Positions 25,720 to 33,515 of a stretch of 64,000 nt of DNA are shown piece after piece (position 1 is the first letter of the stretch; each line of letters begins with the position of its first letter). Under the pieces are notes generated by a model. It was not told where the DNA came from. It saw only the letters and a program-made list of their open reading frames with translations, and did no database searches. This DNA is from Methanomassiliicoccaceae archaeon UBA472 (GTDB lineage: Archaea; Thermoplasmatota; Thermoplasmata; Methanomassiliicoccales; UBA472). The DNA is taken from NCBI GenBank assembly GCA_002497075.1, contig DAML01000030.1:1-64000 (forward strand), written 5' to 3'. The position numbers and the translations under genes were made by a program.

Positions 25720-28700
25720 ATGAAAGAGCGGAACAAGAGCAATTGGAAGCCATGGCATCAGGTTGTCAGGTTGAGCGAGGACCTTCAGAACGGGGACCTC
25801 TCTCTATCTCAGTTCGCAGCCGACCTCTATGATGTGGTAATGGACGAAGGCACCGACCTATACCGCGACCCCAAGAAGTTCTTCGCTTTTACCTACCCGA
25901 CCTACAACATGAGGGAACTGGCCAAAGACGTAGCGATGCGGTTGGCAGGACAGAACGATAAGGCGGTGAGGCAGTTGGAGCTCACCTACGGTGGAGGCAA
26001 GACCCACACCCTGATTACCCTCTACCACCTCTTCAATGATCCAGAATGCCTTCCAGACATACCTTCTGTTCTCGATTTTCGTTCTCATATCGGCATCCAA
26101 CTACCCAGAGCTAGGATGGCCGTTCTCGTCTTTGACAAGATCGACCTGCTTGTAGGTGTAAAGACCAGGGGCCCAGATGGTAAGACTCGCATGCTGAAAC
26201 ATCCATGGAGCATCCTTGCCTACCAGCTCGGCGGTGACGCCGGACTTAAGATCCTTAGTGGGTCTTCATCAGTTGAGGAACGGGAAGAGTATCCCGCCGA
26301 ACCTTTGTTGAAGGAGATACTCGCCATGCCATCCAAGAGTGGCATGGCTTCGCTCGTTCTGTTGGACGAGGTCTTGATGTACGCACGTGTCAAGGTGGCA
26401 CAGGACCCCGAATGGAAGGACAACCTTCTCAACTTCTTCCAGTGCCTCACTCAAGCCGCAACCAAGCTTCCAAACTGCGCACTGATCGCATCCCTTTTAG
26501 CTACTGACCCCAAGAAGAGCGACCACCTGGGCAAGGAGCTCCTCCATGATATGGGTAACATCTTCCGTCGTGAGAAGGAAGAAGGTGTGCAGCCGGTCAG
26601 CCGTGATGATGTGGCGGAGATCCTAAGACGCAGGTTCTTCGAGCCTGATTCCATTAAAGATCCTTCTACGTTCAAACCGCAAGTGGTCGAAGCTCTCAAA
26701 GGCATCGCTGAGCTGGACGAAGAGACAAAGAAAGAAGGCGCGATCGCGGAGAAACGATATCTCGACAACTATCCGTTCCATCCTGACCTCACGGATGTCT
26801 TCTATACTAAATGGACCAGCTTGGACGGTTTCCAGAAGACGAGGGGCATTCTGCGCACATTCGCATTAGCACTGAGGGATGCGAATAAATGGGACACTTC
26901 ACCCTTGGTCGGCGTCAGCGTATTCCTGGCGGAACCGGAGAAGCAGGGACTCAGCGAAGCTGCCAGAGAACTGACTGGAGTCGCTGCCTCGGATGATTTT
27001 GAAGGCCCCAGGCAGGAATGGGCTAAGATAATTGAAGGCGAGCTTGAGAAGGCCAAGAGCATACAGATCGAACAGCCCGGCATCAGGCATCGTGAGGTGG
27101 AACAGGCGGTCTTCACCACCTTCTTACATTCACAACCTATCGGTCGTAAAGCTCGAACTCATGATCTGATGGTGATGCTCGGTTCTTCCAGACCGGACAA
27201 GATCGATCTGCAGAAATCGCTGCTATCATGGACCCATAAGTCATGGTTCTTGGATGAGGAAAGCGCCATTGGTGGAAAGAACGAGCTTCCGGAGAACTGG
27301 AGGCTCGGTACTAGGCCGAATCTCAAACATATGCACGACGATGCGCTGGTGCGAATTTCTCCGGACCTCGTAGAATCTAGACTGGTCGATGAGACCGCCA
27401 AGCGTGTGAGGTCATTGACCGCGGGCGTACCTTCAGGGCTTAAGGTCTACAACATGCCGGAACGACCTTCAGATGTGGCCGATATCGGTGAGCTCCAGCT
27501 AGTAATTTTGGGGCCGCGCTCTTTTTCAGAGGTCGGCAAACCTAGCGCAGAGGCGTCTCGCTTCATCAATGAGACGACATCAGAGGATCGTCCACGGGTG
27601 TATCGTAATGCGATCATAATCCTCACCCCGGCGAAGGACCTTTTACAAAGTGCACGGGATAAGATCAAGGACTATCTCGCTTGGGATGAGGTGCGCTCCC
27701 AAATACAGGTCAAAGGGGATGACAAGGAAAGCCGATTCAGCACTGTCTCCGCGTATGTGGATGGATCTAAGAAGTCTGTGCCAGAGGCTATAGCTCAAGC
27801 ATATTGTATCGTGGTCACCGTTTCAGAAAAGAATGACATCATCGCATTCAAGATCAACGTCAGTGCGGATCTCTTCGCATCCATCAAGGCAGAGAAGAAG
27901 GCAAGAATCATGGACCAGGCGATCACCTCTTCGGCATTGCTACCTGATGGCCCTTATGACATCTGGAAGGTGGGGGACAAATCGAGAAGGGTCAGTGATA
28001 TTATCGGTATGTTCGCTCAGTTCCCTCATCTGCCGAAAATGCTGAGGCGCAAGGAGGTCCTAGACACCTTGGTGCAAGGTGTATTGCAGGGTGAGTTCGT
28101 ATTGCGCCTCACGAGGCCAGACCGCTCCATCAGGACCTTTTGGAAGGAATCACCTGGCGAGGCGGATCTCAGGGAACCTAGCCTGGAGCTTGTCCTGCCA
28201 CAATTCGCGGAATTAACTTCGATCCGATCAAGCATGTTCGCCCGAGATGAACTGACCGGTTTGTGGTCAAGGGAAGAGATCTCAATGAAGGATGTGAAGG
28301 ACCTCTTCGATGGGACGAAGACGATCAAGGTGCCGCAATCCGGCTTTGAGGAAACCATGCATATCCCAATGGCCTCTCCCGATGTGGTCGAAGTCGCAAT
28401 CAAGGAAGCTATCGAGACTGGGCATGTTTGGATGTTGTCGGGACCGGCTTCATTGCTTGAACAGGAGGTCCCGCGCGGCTTGCTATCTGATGATGCTCGT
28501 CTCAGGCAGCCACCTGAGCCGATCAAGACCCTCGATATCATTCCACCGAACCTGAAAGAGGCATGGAAAGATGGACAGGCTTCAGCCTATTCAATCGCCC
28601 TCTTTTTGTCCAAGAAATATCGGGTCAACCTACCATGGAAGACCGTACGTGAGGCCATCGATGGGGCCGTCCGGGTCCGATTCATCGAGGTAATGCCCGG

Positions 28701-28989
28701 TTCAACATCTTGGCCCTGCGATGAGGGCGCGTCTAAGAGCGTATTATTTAAGATCGCAGAATCGACCATGCCTGTTCCTACACCACATGGTCTCAGTGGA
28801 AGCGCGGACCTCACCATCGGAGATGTGCAGAACCTGAGCGAAGCTATCGCTGACATAATAGGACAACACCCCGATATCGAGCTGAAGCTTCACCTTCGAG
28901 TGGATGTCGCCAAAATGAAGAATAAAGAGGATCTAGCGAAGATCAATGAACTGCTGAGAAAGGTGAACTCAGGATTAGAACTAAAATGA
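25720..28989 (+). CDS. DUF499 AAA+ ATPase (HmaC-like)
   Basis: The 1089-residue protein starts at ATG 25720, seven bases after a GGAGG ribosome-binding site that lies within the 3' end of the methylase gene; a GTG at 25717 is the alternative. It has a Walker A-like LTYGGGKTH near residue 88, the hallmark of DUF499, and Walker B SLVLLDEVLMYAR near 217. Long alpha/beta regions follow, with a charged helical C-terminus. DUF499 ATPases accompany DUF1156 methylases in Hma-type and related defence islands. No PglZ or DISARM-specific DrmB is present here, so BREX or DISARM are less suitable labels. Confidence 0.85.
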   Translation: MKERNKSNWKPWHQVVRLSEDLQNGDLSLSQFAADLYDVVMDEGTDLYRDPKKFFAFTYPTYNMRELAKDVAMRLAGQNDKAVRQLELTYGGGKTHTLITLYHLFNDPECLPDIPSVLDFRSHIGIQLPRARMAVLVFDKIDLLVGVKTRGPDGKTRMLKHPWSILAYQLGGDAGLKILSGSSSVEEREEYPAEPLLKEILAMPSKSGMASLVLLDEVLMYARVKVAQDPEWKDNLLNFFQCLTQAATKLPNCALIASLLATDPKKSDHLGKELLHDMGNIFRREKEEGVQPVSRDDVAEILRRRFFEPDSIKDPSTFKPQVVEALKGIAELDEETKKEGAIAEKRYLDNYPFHPDLTDVFYTKWTSLDGFQKTRGILRTFALALRDANKWDTSPLVGVSVFLAEPEKQGLSEAARELTGVAASDDFEGPRQEWAKIIEGELEKAKSIQIEQPGIRHREVEQAVFTTFLHSQPIGRKARTHDLMVMLGSSRPDKIDLQKSLLSWTHKSWFLDEESAIGGKNELPENWRLGTRPNLKHMHDDALVRISPDLVESRLVDETAKRVRSLTAGVPSGLKVYNMPERPSDVADIGELQLVILGPRSFSEVGKPSAEASRFINETTSEDRPRVYRNAIIILTPAKDLLQSARDKIKDYLAWDEVRSQIQVKGDDKESRFSTVSAYVDGSKKSVPEAIAQAYCIVVTVSEKNDIIAFKINVSADLFASIKAEKKARIMDQAITSSALLPDGPYDIWKVGDKSRRVSDIIGMFAQFPHLPKMLRRKEVLDTLVQGVLQGEFVLRLTRPDRSIRTFWKESPGEADLREPSLELVLPQFAELTSIRSSMFARDELTGLWSREEISMKDVKDLFDGTKTIKVPQSGFEETMHIPMASPDVVEVAIKEAIETGHVWMLSGPASLLEQEVPRGLLSDDARLRQPPEPIKTLDIIPPNLKEAWKDGQASAYSIALFLSKKYRVNLPWKTVREAIDGAVRVRFIEVMPGSTSWPCDEGASKSVLFKIAESTMPVPTPHGLSGSADLTIGDVQNLSEAIADIIGQHPDIELKLHLRVDVAKMKNKEDLAKINELLRKVNSGLELK

Positions 28990-29186
28990 GTTGGAGTCTA
29001 ATTGCAAAAGATAAATCTCTAAATTGGGCGGTTTATTATGATCAAGCAGTTCATATATCTCTGGATTAAGGATGATTATAATGAGTAACATTCTGGGGTT
29101 CGATGGGGGTCCCTGACTCATTTTTCGAGTTCGGTAACTTTTTTCCGTGAGCGAGAGAAAAATGACTGATGGTCACTTGATGCCAC
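28990..29186. other. Intergenic DNA after the Hma-type operon
   Basis: No gene is supported in this piece. Together with the following 290 bases it separates two operons. The stretch AAAAATGACTGATGGTCA near 29156 and T-rich runs near 29120-29145 could include the terminator of the upstream operon. Confidence 0.3.
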
Positions 29187-29306
29187 TTGAGCAACATTAA
29201 CTATCTAGCATCACAGTTCGAATATGAGCTTGACATCTTATTGGATCGAATTCAGGAAGTAATGAAAAATCAGCCAATCGATGTCAAGCGCTTCTTGCGC
29301 TCTTGA
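29187..29306 (+). CDS. Possible 39-residue small protein
   Basis: From TTG 29187 a frame encodes LSNINYLASQFEYELDILLD, then RIQEVMKNQPIDVKRFLRS before the stop at 29304-29306. The amphipathic helical pattern is protein-like, but the start codon is weak and no ribosome-binding site is visible. A small hairpin (AGCGC, TTCTT, GCGCT) overlaps its last codons. It may be a remnant of a longer gene. Confidence 0.2.
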   Translation: MSNINYLASQFEYELDILLDRIQEVMKNQPIDVKRFLRS

Positions 29307-29443
29307 TCGAATTTTATTTCGAAGATGATTATACTCAATTCATGCCAGCAGAAGAAAACAAACCATCATTGTAACGAATTATTACATTAAGAAGTACATT
29401 GTAATTATGTATAACATAATTAATAATAAAATACAATAGATAA

Positions 29444-29452
29444 TTATAAAAA
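29444..29452 (+). promoter_or_regulatory. TATA box of the five-gene operon (leaderless start)
   Basis: TTATAAAAA lies 24-32 bases before ATG 29476, in a very AT-rich 100-base stretch. At this spacing archaeal transcription would begin at or next to the start codon, giving a leaderless message. This agrees with the absence of a Shine-Dalgarno sequence before the gene. Confidence 0.6.
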
Positions 29453-29475
29453 GTAAATATTTCCTACAGTTTTTT

Positions 29476-30747
29476 ATGGGCGGGATTGACAATTCTTCAA
29501 TAGCGGTTAAGATAAAGAACATCCGAGAGAGGAACAGCTTATCTCAAGAGGAGTTTGCACAAAGGCTCGATATCGCCAGGCCAACGATATCTAATTGGGA
29601 GAATGGGAAGACCATCCCTACATCGGAGCAGCTGATCATTTTAAGTAAAACGTTCTCAGAGAGCATAGATTCTCTTCTAGGTACCAATGTGGAAATGGAA
29701 TCATGGATCCTTCCAGATACTTCGGCGCTATTGAAGAGGCCTAGGCTGATAGAGGAGTTGGTTAGACGTTTTGACAAGGTCCTCGTGTCCGAGACGGTGA
29801 TATCGGAGCTCAACCACATCAAGGACAAGAGCAACCACAGGATGAGGCAACAAGCATGGGTTGCTATGGCTGGGCTCGAAAGCCATCTGAAGAAACAGGA
29901 TGGAAAAGTGGAGCACGTTTCCGACGTTTCGAAGAAGGACCTCAACGATGATCGTATAATCGACATGGCCGCTGCGCAAGCCCGCGCTCACCCCAATGCC
30001 ACCATAAGCCTGCTCTCGGATGATGTTTACTTTTCCTTACAAAAAAAATTCACTCCTAACCTCAAAATCATCTCTTTATGTGAGTACGGTAGCGCCCCGG
30101 CAGAGGAAGGTTGTTCGTATGACCAAGTTGCCACCCAAGAGTTCTTCGCTCACATTCGAGCCAAGAGGCTGGACCAAGCAGAAAAACTCCTGGTTAAGGG
30201 TATAGACGTCAACAAGATCGACCCCAATACTGGGTTCACCCCATTAATTCAGGCGATCAGGAATAGGGATATGCAGGCAATAGATTTTCTCCTCTCTCTT
30301 TCTAACACCGACCTCAATAAGATGGACGTGAGCAAGTACGAAATACCACCCGTATCCCACGCAGTTCAGCTGAACAGTCCGGAGATGGTGAGTAAGCTCA
30401 TAGAAGGAGGCTGTGACTTCGACCTGGGGAGCAATGGGAAGAATGCAGGCAACACTCCATTAATGATCGCCAGCTGGAGCGGTTTTAAAGAGATTGCTGA
30501 GATGTTGATCAAAGAGGGGGCTTGCCTAAACCAGCAAGACAATAATGGTTACACCCCTCTCATAAAGGCGTGTATTAAAAATCATCCAGAGATCGTTGAG
30601 CTGCTCATTCGTGGTACAGATAAGACGATACGGAGCAGGGAAAGGAAGACCGCCGAGGATTACGCGTTCAGGCACGAGAAGATCAAGAACCTCTTTCTCT
30701 CCGAAGGTCAGATCTTAGGGGAAATTCCATTGGTGGAGAAAATATGA
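29476..30747 (+). CDS. XRE-HTH/PIN/ankyrin-repeat fusion protein
   Basis: The 423-residue protein joins three modules. Residues 8-65 are an XRE helix-turn-helix (SQEEFAQRLDIARPTISNWE). Residues 75-210 are a PIN-type nuclease domain with acidic residues in LPDTSALL, SETVISELNHI, DDRIIDMAA and LLSDDVYF. Residues 225-415 hold about five ankyrin repeats (GFTPLIQAIRNRD, GNTPLMIASWSGF, GYTPLIKACIKNH). Ankyrin repeats bind partner proteins, so the layout suggests a DNA-bound regulator or sensor that releases or controls an RNase. The downstream rSAM gene starts inside its stop (ATGA). A close archaeal parallel is not known to me. All four PIN acidic residues are present, so activity is plausible. 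Confidence 0.85.
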   Translation: MGGIDNSSIAVKIKNIRERNSLSQEEFAQRLDIARPTISNWENGKTIPTSEQLIILSKTFSESIDSLLGTNVEMESWILPDTSALLKRPRLIEELVRRFDKVLVSETVISELNHIKDKSNHRMRQQAWVAMAGLESHLKKQDGKVEHVSDVSKKDLNDDRIIDMAAAQARAHPNATISLLSDDVYFSLQKKFTPNLKIISLCEYGSAPAEEGCSYDQVATQEFFAHIRAKRLDQAEKLLVKGIDVNKIDPNTGFTPLIQAIRNRDMQAIDFLLSLSNTDLNKMDVSKYEIPPVSHAVQLNSPEMVSKLIEGGCDFDLGSNGKNAGNTPLMIASWSGFKEIAEMLIKEGACLNQQDNNGYTPLIKACIKNHPEIVELLIRGTDKTIRSRERKTAEDYAFRHEKIKNLFLSEGQILGEIPLVEKI

Positions 30748-31688
30748 TCGACAGAGCGTGCGTCTCGATAAGCGGGCACTGTAACCTAAGATGTAGCTAC
30801 TGTCACTTCAGGGGTGAGGGAGAAGAGTACGAGGACATGACCATTAGCCAAGCCAGGCGGATCATGGACAATATGATCGAGTACGCCGAGGTGAATGGAG
30901 TTGAAAAATTCAAGGTAGGCTTATTAGGTGCCGGTGAGCCATTATTAAGGTTCGATCTCATCAAGGATATTGTAAACTATTCGCGTAAGAGCGACATTTT
31001 CTCATTCTACACCATCACCAATGGTACAATAGTGTCGAACGAGATATTGTCCTTCTTTGATTCGGAGAGGGAACGGATCGAGCTCAACTTCTCACTCGAT
31101 GGCCACCAGGAACTTCACGATTTGTGTCGGAAGACCCGGAATGGTGCAGGCACCCACGATGTCGTTATGGGTGCAATCAACCGTTACGGATCAATATTCG
31201 GGGTAAAACCGAACATCAATTGTACGGTGAACGCAAAGACCATTGAAAACAAAGATATGTTATTCGGGTTTCTGAAGGCCAATGGGTTCAACAGAGTAAG
31301 CTTCTCTAGGATGGTGGGGGCCCTCCATCTAGGTCTCAATATTACTACTGCGTCGTTCGATGGCTTCCTATCTGAAGCAATGGATCAAGGTTTTATAATG
31401 CGACAGTCGAGCAAGAAAGATTCGTATGACTGTACCATGTATGGTAGGAAATGCGGCGTTGGGAGGACCAATATCTTCTACTCGGGCGGGAAAATTTTCC
31501 CATGCGGCCGTTTTGTAAGACTTGATGATTACATTCTCGGTCAATATGACACCCCCTTGCATGAAGTTGAGGAGAACATGCGAATGCTGCGAACTAGCAC
31601 CCCAGATGAATGTTACTACGACTCCATGATTGTCGAGAGAAGGGCCGATCCAATAATTATGGCGCATGGTCCGGGGGAAGCATTTTGA
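30744..31688 (+). CDS. Radical SAM enzyme with C-terminal cysteine motif
   Basis: The 314-residue protein has the canonical cluster CNLRCSYC at residues 13-20 (CxxxCxxC), a GAGEPLLRFD motif for AdoMet binding near 62, and a C-terminal set C-TMYGRKC-GVG and FPCGR near 230-255 that resembles a SPASM/twitch-type auxiliary cluster. Enzymes with this layout modify peptides, sugars or nucleosides. It overlaps its neighbours on both sides (ATGA upstream, TTGA downstream), so production is tied to the kinase-phosphatase and phosphoribosyltransferase. A role in nucleoside or nucleotide editing is inferred from those neighbours rather than from the sequence itself. Confidence 0.85.
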   Translation: MIDRACVSISGHCNLRCSYCHFRGEGEEYEDMTISQARRIMDNMIEYAEVNGVEKFKVGLLGAGEPLLRFDLIKDIVNYSRKSDIFSFYTITNGTIVSNEILSFFDSERERIELNFSLDGHQELHDLCRKTRNGAGTHDVVMGAINRYGSIFGVKPNINCTVNAKTIENKDMLFGFLKANGFNRVSFSRMVGALHLGLNITTASFDGFLSEAMDQGFIMRQSSKKDSYDCTMYGRKCGVGRTNIFYSGGKIFPCGRFVRLDDYILGQYDTPLHEVEENMRMLRTSTPDECYYDSMIVERRADPIIMAHGPGEAF

Positions 31689-32899
31689 AGGTGGCCATAT
31701 ACGGTCTTCCGAGGAGCGGGAAGGACCATCTCATCAGCCAGTTGAAAGATGTAAGGCACATTCAGGGCTCGCAGTGGTTGAACGAGAGGTCAAACGGTGA
31801 TTTCCCCGATCTGCCAGAACACGAAAAGGCGATCCTCAGAAAAGAGTTCATCGGTTTCGTCAATGATCAAAATGACGAGCACATCGTAGTTGATGGTCAC
31901 TATGCATTTCCGGATAAAGATGGGGAGTACCGGGTAGTGTTCACCAAAGAAGATGGGGACTGTTATGATAAGATAATCTATCTGGATGCTCCGTCATCAG
32001 CTATAATCCAGAGGATGCTTGATTCAGACAAGAACGCAAAGTACCGCTCCCTCGAACCTAAAGACATCGATGCATGGAAGAATTATGAGATAGAAGGCCT
32101 TAGAAAAGAATGTCTAAGTCGTAACAAGGACCTCATCATCCTTGACTCCGACACCCCCTCATTATTGGAATATTTCCGTCTTATCTTGAGCGGGTCGTCC
32201 GTTTCCCTCTCGTTCAAGGTTGCTGAAGAGATCGCCCAGGACATAGTTCAGAGGTCAGCTGGAAAGGGCACTATCTGCTTATTGGACTGTGACCGGACCA
32301 TTTCATCCAACGATGTCACCTATGAATTCATATCCCTTGCCGGAATTAAGCCGTCAGTCCCTAAGGACACATTCGGGGATAACAGATATTCTTCGTATCA
32401 GTTCTGGAAGATGGCTATCAGGTACTCAGAGGTCGGAGAGTACGACAATTTCTGCCAGATGGCCGCAGGAAGGGCAGCTCTTAACACGGCGCTCATCGAT
32501 GATGTGAAGGGGATGTCAGGGTGCTATTTCGTGGGAATTACTTCCGGTCTCAGGAAGAGCTGGGAATCAATTAGGCAATCATGTGGTTTCCCGGATATGA
32601 TAGTCGGGGGGAGCAATATCAACACCGACCGGTGGGTCATCTCCGACATGCTCAAAGGCTATGTGGCGAAATCGTTGAAAAAACATGGAAAGAGGGTTGT
32701 AGCCGTTGGGGATAGCATGGGTGACCGAATAATGCTTGAAATGGCAGACCACAGCTATGTGACGGCTCAGGAGAAGATCAGCACATCCCTGCAAGCGTAC
32801 CTGAGGGACAACCATCACTCAATCAAACAGCCAGACTACAATATTTTCAAATTTCAAGGGGTGAAGGTGGTGAGAAGCATTCATGAAGATATTGACTGA
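31685..32899 (+). CDS. Fused P-loop kinase and HAD-type phosphatase
   Basis: The 404-residue protein probably starts at TTG 31685, overlapping the radical SAM stop as TTGA; the open frame upstream overlaps that gene and is not conserved-looking. Residues 1-165 are an adenylate-kinase-like domain with Walker A YGLPRSGKDHL near residue 5 and VVDGHYAF near 74. Residues 195-400 are a HAD phosphatase of the phosphoserine-phosphatase type, with motif I LLDCDRTISS near 200, motif II GITSG near 283, a lysine in the region DRWVISDMLKGY, and motif IV VGDSMGDRIM near 345. One protein can thus phosphorylate and dephosphorylate, plausibly on a nucleoside or nucleotide. Similar fusions of opposing activities occur in polynucleotide kinase-phosphatases, but no polynucleotide-binding motif is obvious. 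Confidence 0.8.
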   Translation: MKVAIYGLPRSGKDHLISQLKDVRHIQGSQWLNERSNGDFPDLPEHEKAILRKEFIGFVNDQNDEHIVVDGHYAFPDKDGEYRVVFTKEDGDCYDKIIYLDAPSSAIIQRMLDSDKNAKYRSLEPKDIDAWKNYEIEGLRKECLSRNKDLIILDSDTPSLLEYFRLILSGSSVSLSFKVAEEIAQDIVQRSAGKGTICLLDCDRTISSNDVTYEFISLAGIKPSVPKDTFGDNRYSSYQFWKMAIRYSEVGEYDNFCQMAAGRAALNTALIDDVKGMSGCYFVGITSGLRKSWESIRQSCGFPDMIVGGSNINTDRWVISDMLKGYVAKSLKKHGKRVVAVGDSMGDRIMLEMADHSYVTAQEKISTSLQAYLRDNHHSIKQPDYNIFKFQGVKVVRSIHEDID

Positions 32900-33515
32900 C
32901 GAGATCGCAAACGAAGTTATTGGGCACATAGAGGTGTGCAAGAGCGATTCTGGCGTAATGGGTGAAAGGTTGAGAAGTGCTCACTACGAGCTCGGTAAAA
33001 CTATGGGGCGCTATATGGCATGTGAATTGAAAGCAACCCATCCGAGGGATTTCACGGTGGTGTGCCTAATGCGATCAGGACTATTCTTCGGAATGGGCAT
33101 CTCTGATGAACTGGATTGTACCTTGCTGCTATTGGATGACAAGAACGACCCTCAATGGTCAAATCCTGATCCCATCTATACAAATCGGTTCATCGCGGAA
33201 AACTTGCTGCACATACAAAATAAGACGATCATCCTGGCAGATGCGGTCCTTAACACCGGTAAAAGCATGTTTTCCGTCTTCAATCAGATAGCACCTTTTG
33301 CCAGAGACGTGGTCATTTCTGTAAATGTCGTGCAAGAAAGGGCTACTGAAGCCTTGAAATGCAAGAGAATGTATGCGATCAGATCATCAAAGAACCAATT
33401 TGTTGGCGCCAATGTAACTCATCAAAAAGATGGAAAAGGCCCGGACACCGGAGATAGATTGTTCAAGACGATTCACGAGTATGAAAGTGCTAACAGGGTG
33501 AGCCATTTTGTCTAA
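32883..33515 (+). CDS. Uracil-phosphoribosyltransferase-like enzyme
   Basis: The 210-residue protein shows the type I phosphoribosyltransferase fold. The PRPP-binding loop is IILADAVLNTGKSM near residue 118 (family pattern D-x4-TGxS/T). An earlier strand-loop VVCLMRSGLFFG lies near 58, and the C-terminal GPDTGDRLFKT near 185 matches the base-binding flag of uracil phosphoribosyltransferases (GxGDRxFGT). The substrate may be uracil or a modified pyrimidine. It overlaps the kinase-phosphatase gene by 17 bases and the last gene by 8. A stand-alone salvage role is possible, but its lock-step overlap with radical SAM and kinase genes suggests a dedicated pathway. Confidence 0.8.
   Translation: MKILTDEIANEVIGHIEVCKSDSGVMGERLRSAHYELGKTMGRYMACELKATHPRDFTVVCLMRSGLFFGMGISDELDCTLLLLDDKNDPQWSNPDPIYTNRFIAENLLHIQNKTIILADAVLNTGKSMFSVFNQIAPFARDVVISVNVVQERATEALKCKRMYAIRSSKNQFVGANVTHQKDGKGPDTGDRLFKTIHEYESANRVSHFV

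Noticed and set aside
20083..28989. BREX or DISARM label for the helicase/methylase/ATPase genes
   Set aside because: There is no PglZ, BrxA/B/C, DrmB or DrmC-type gene. DUF1156 plus DUF499 plus helicase fits the Hma type better.
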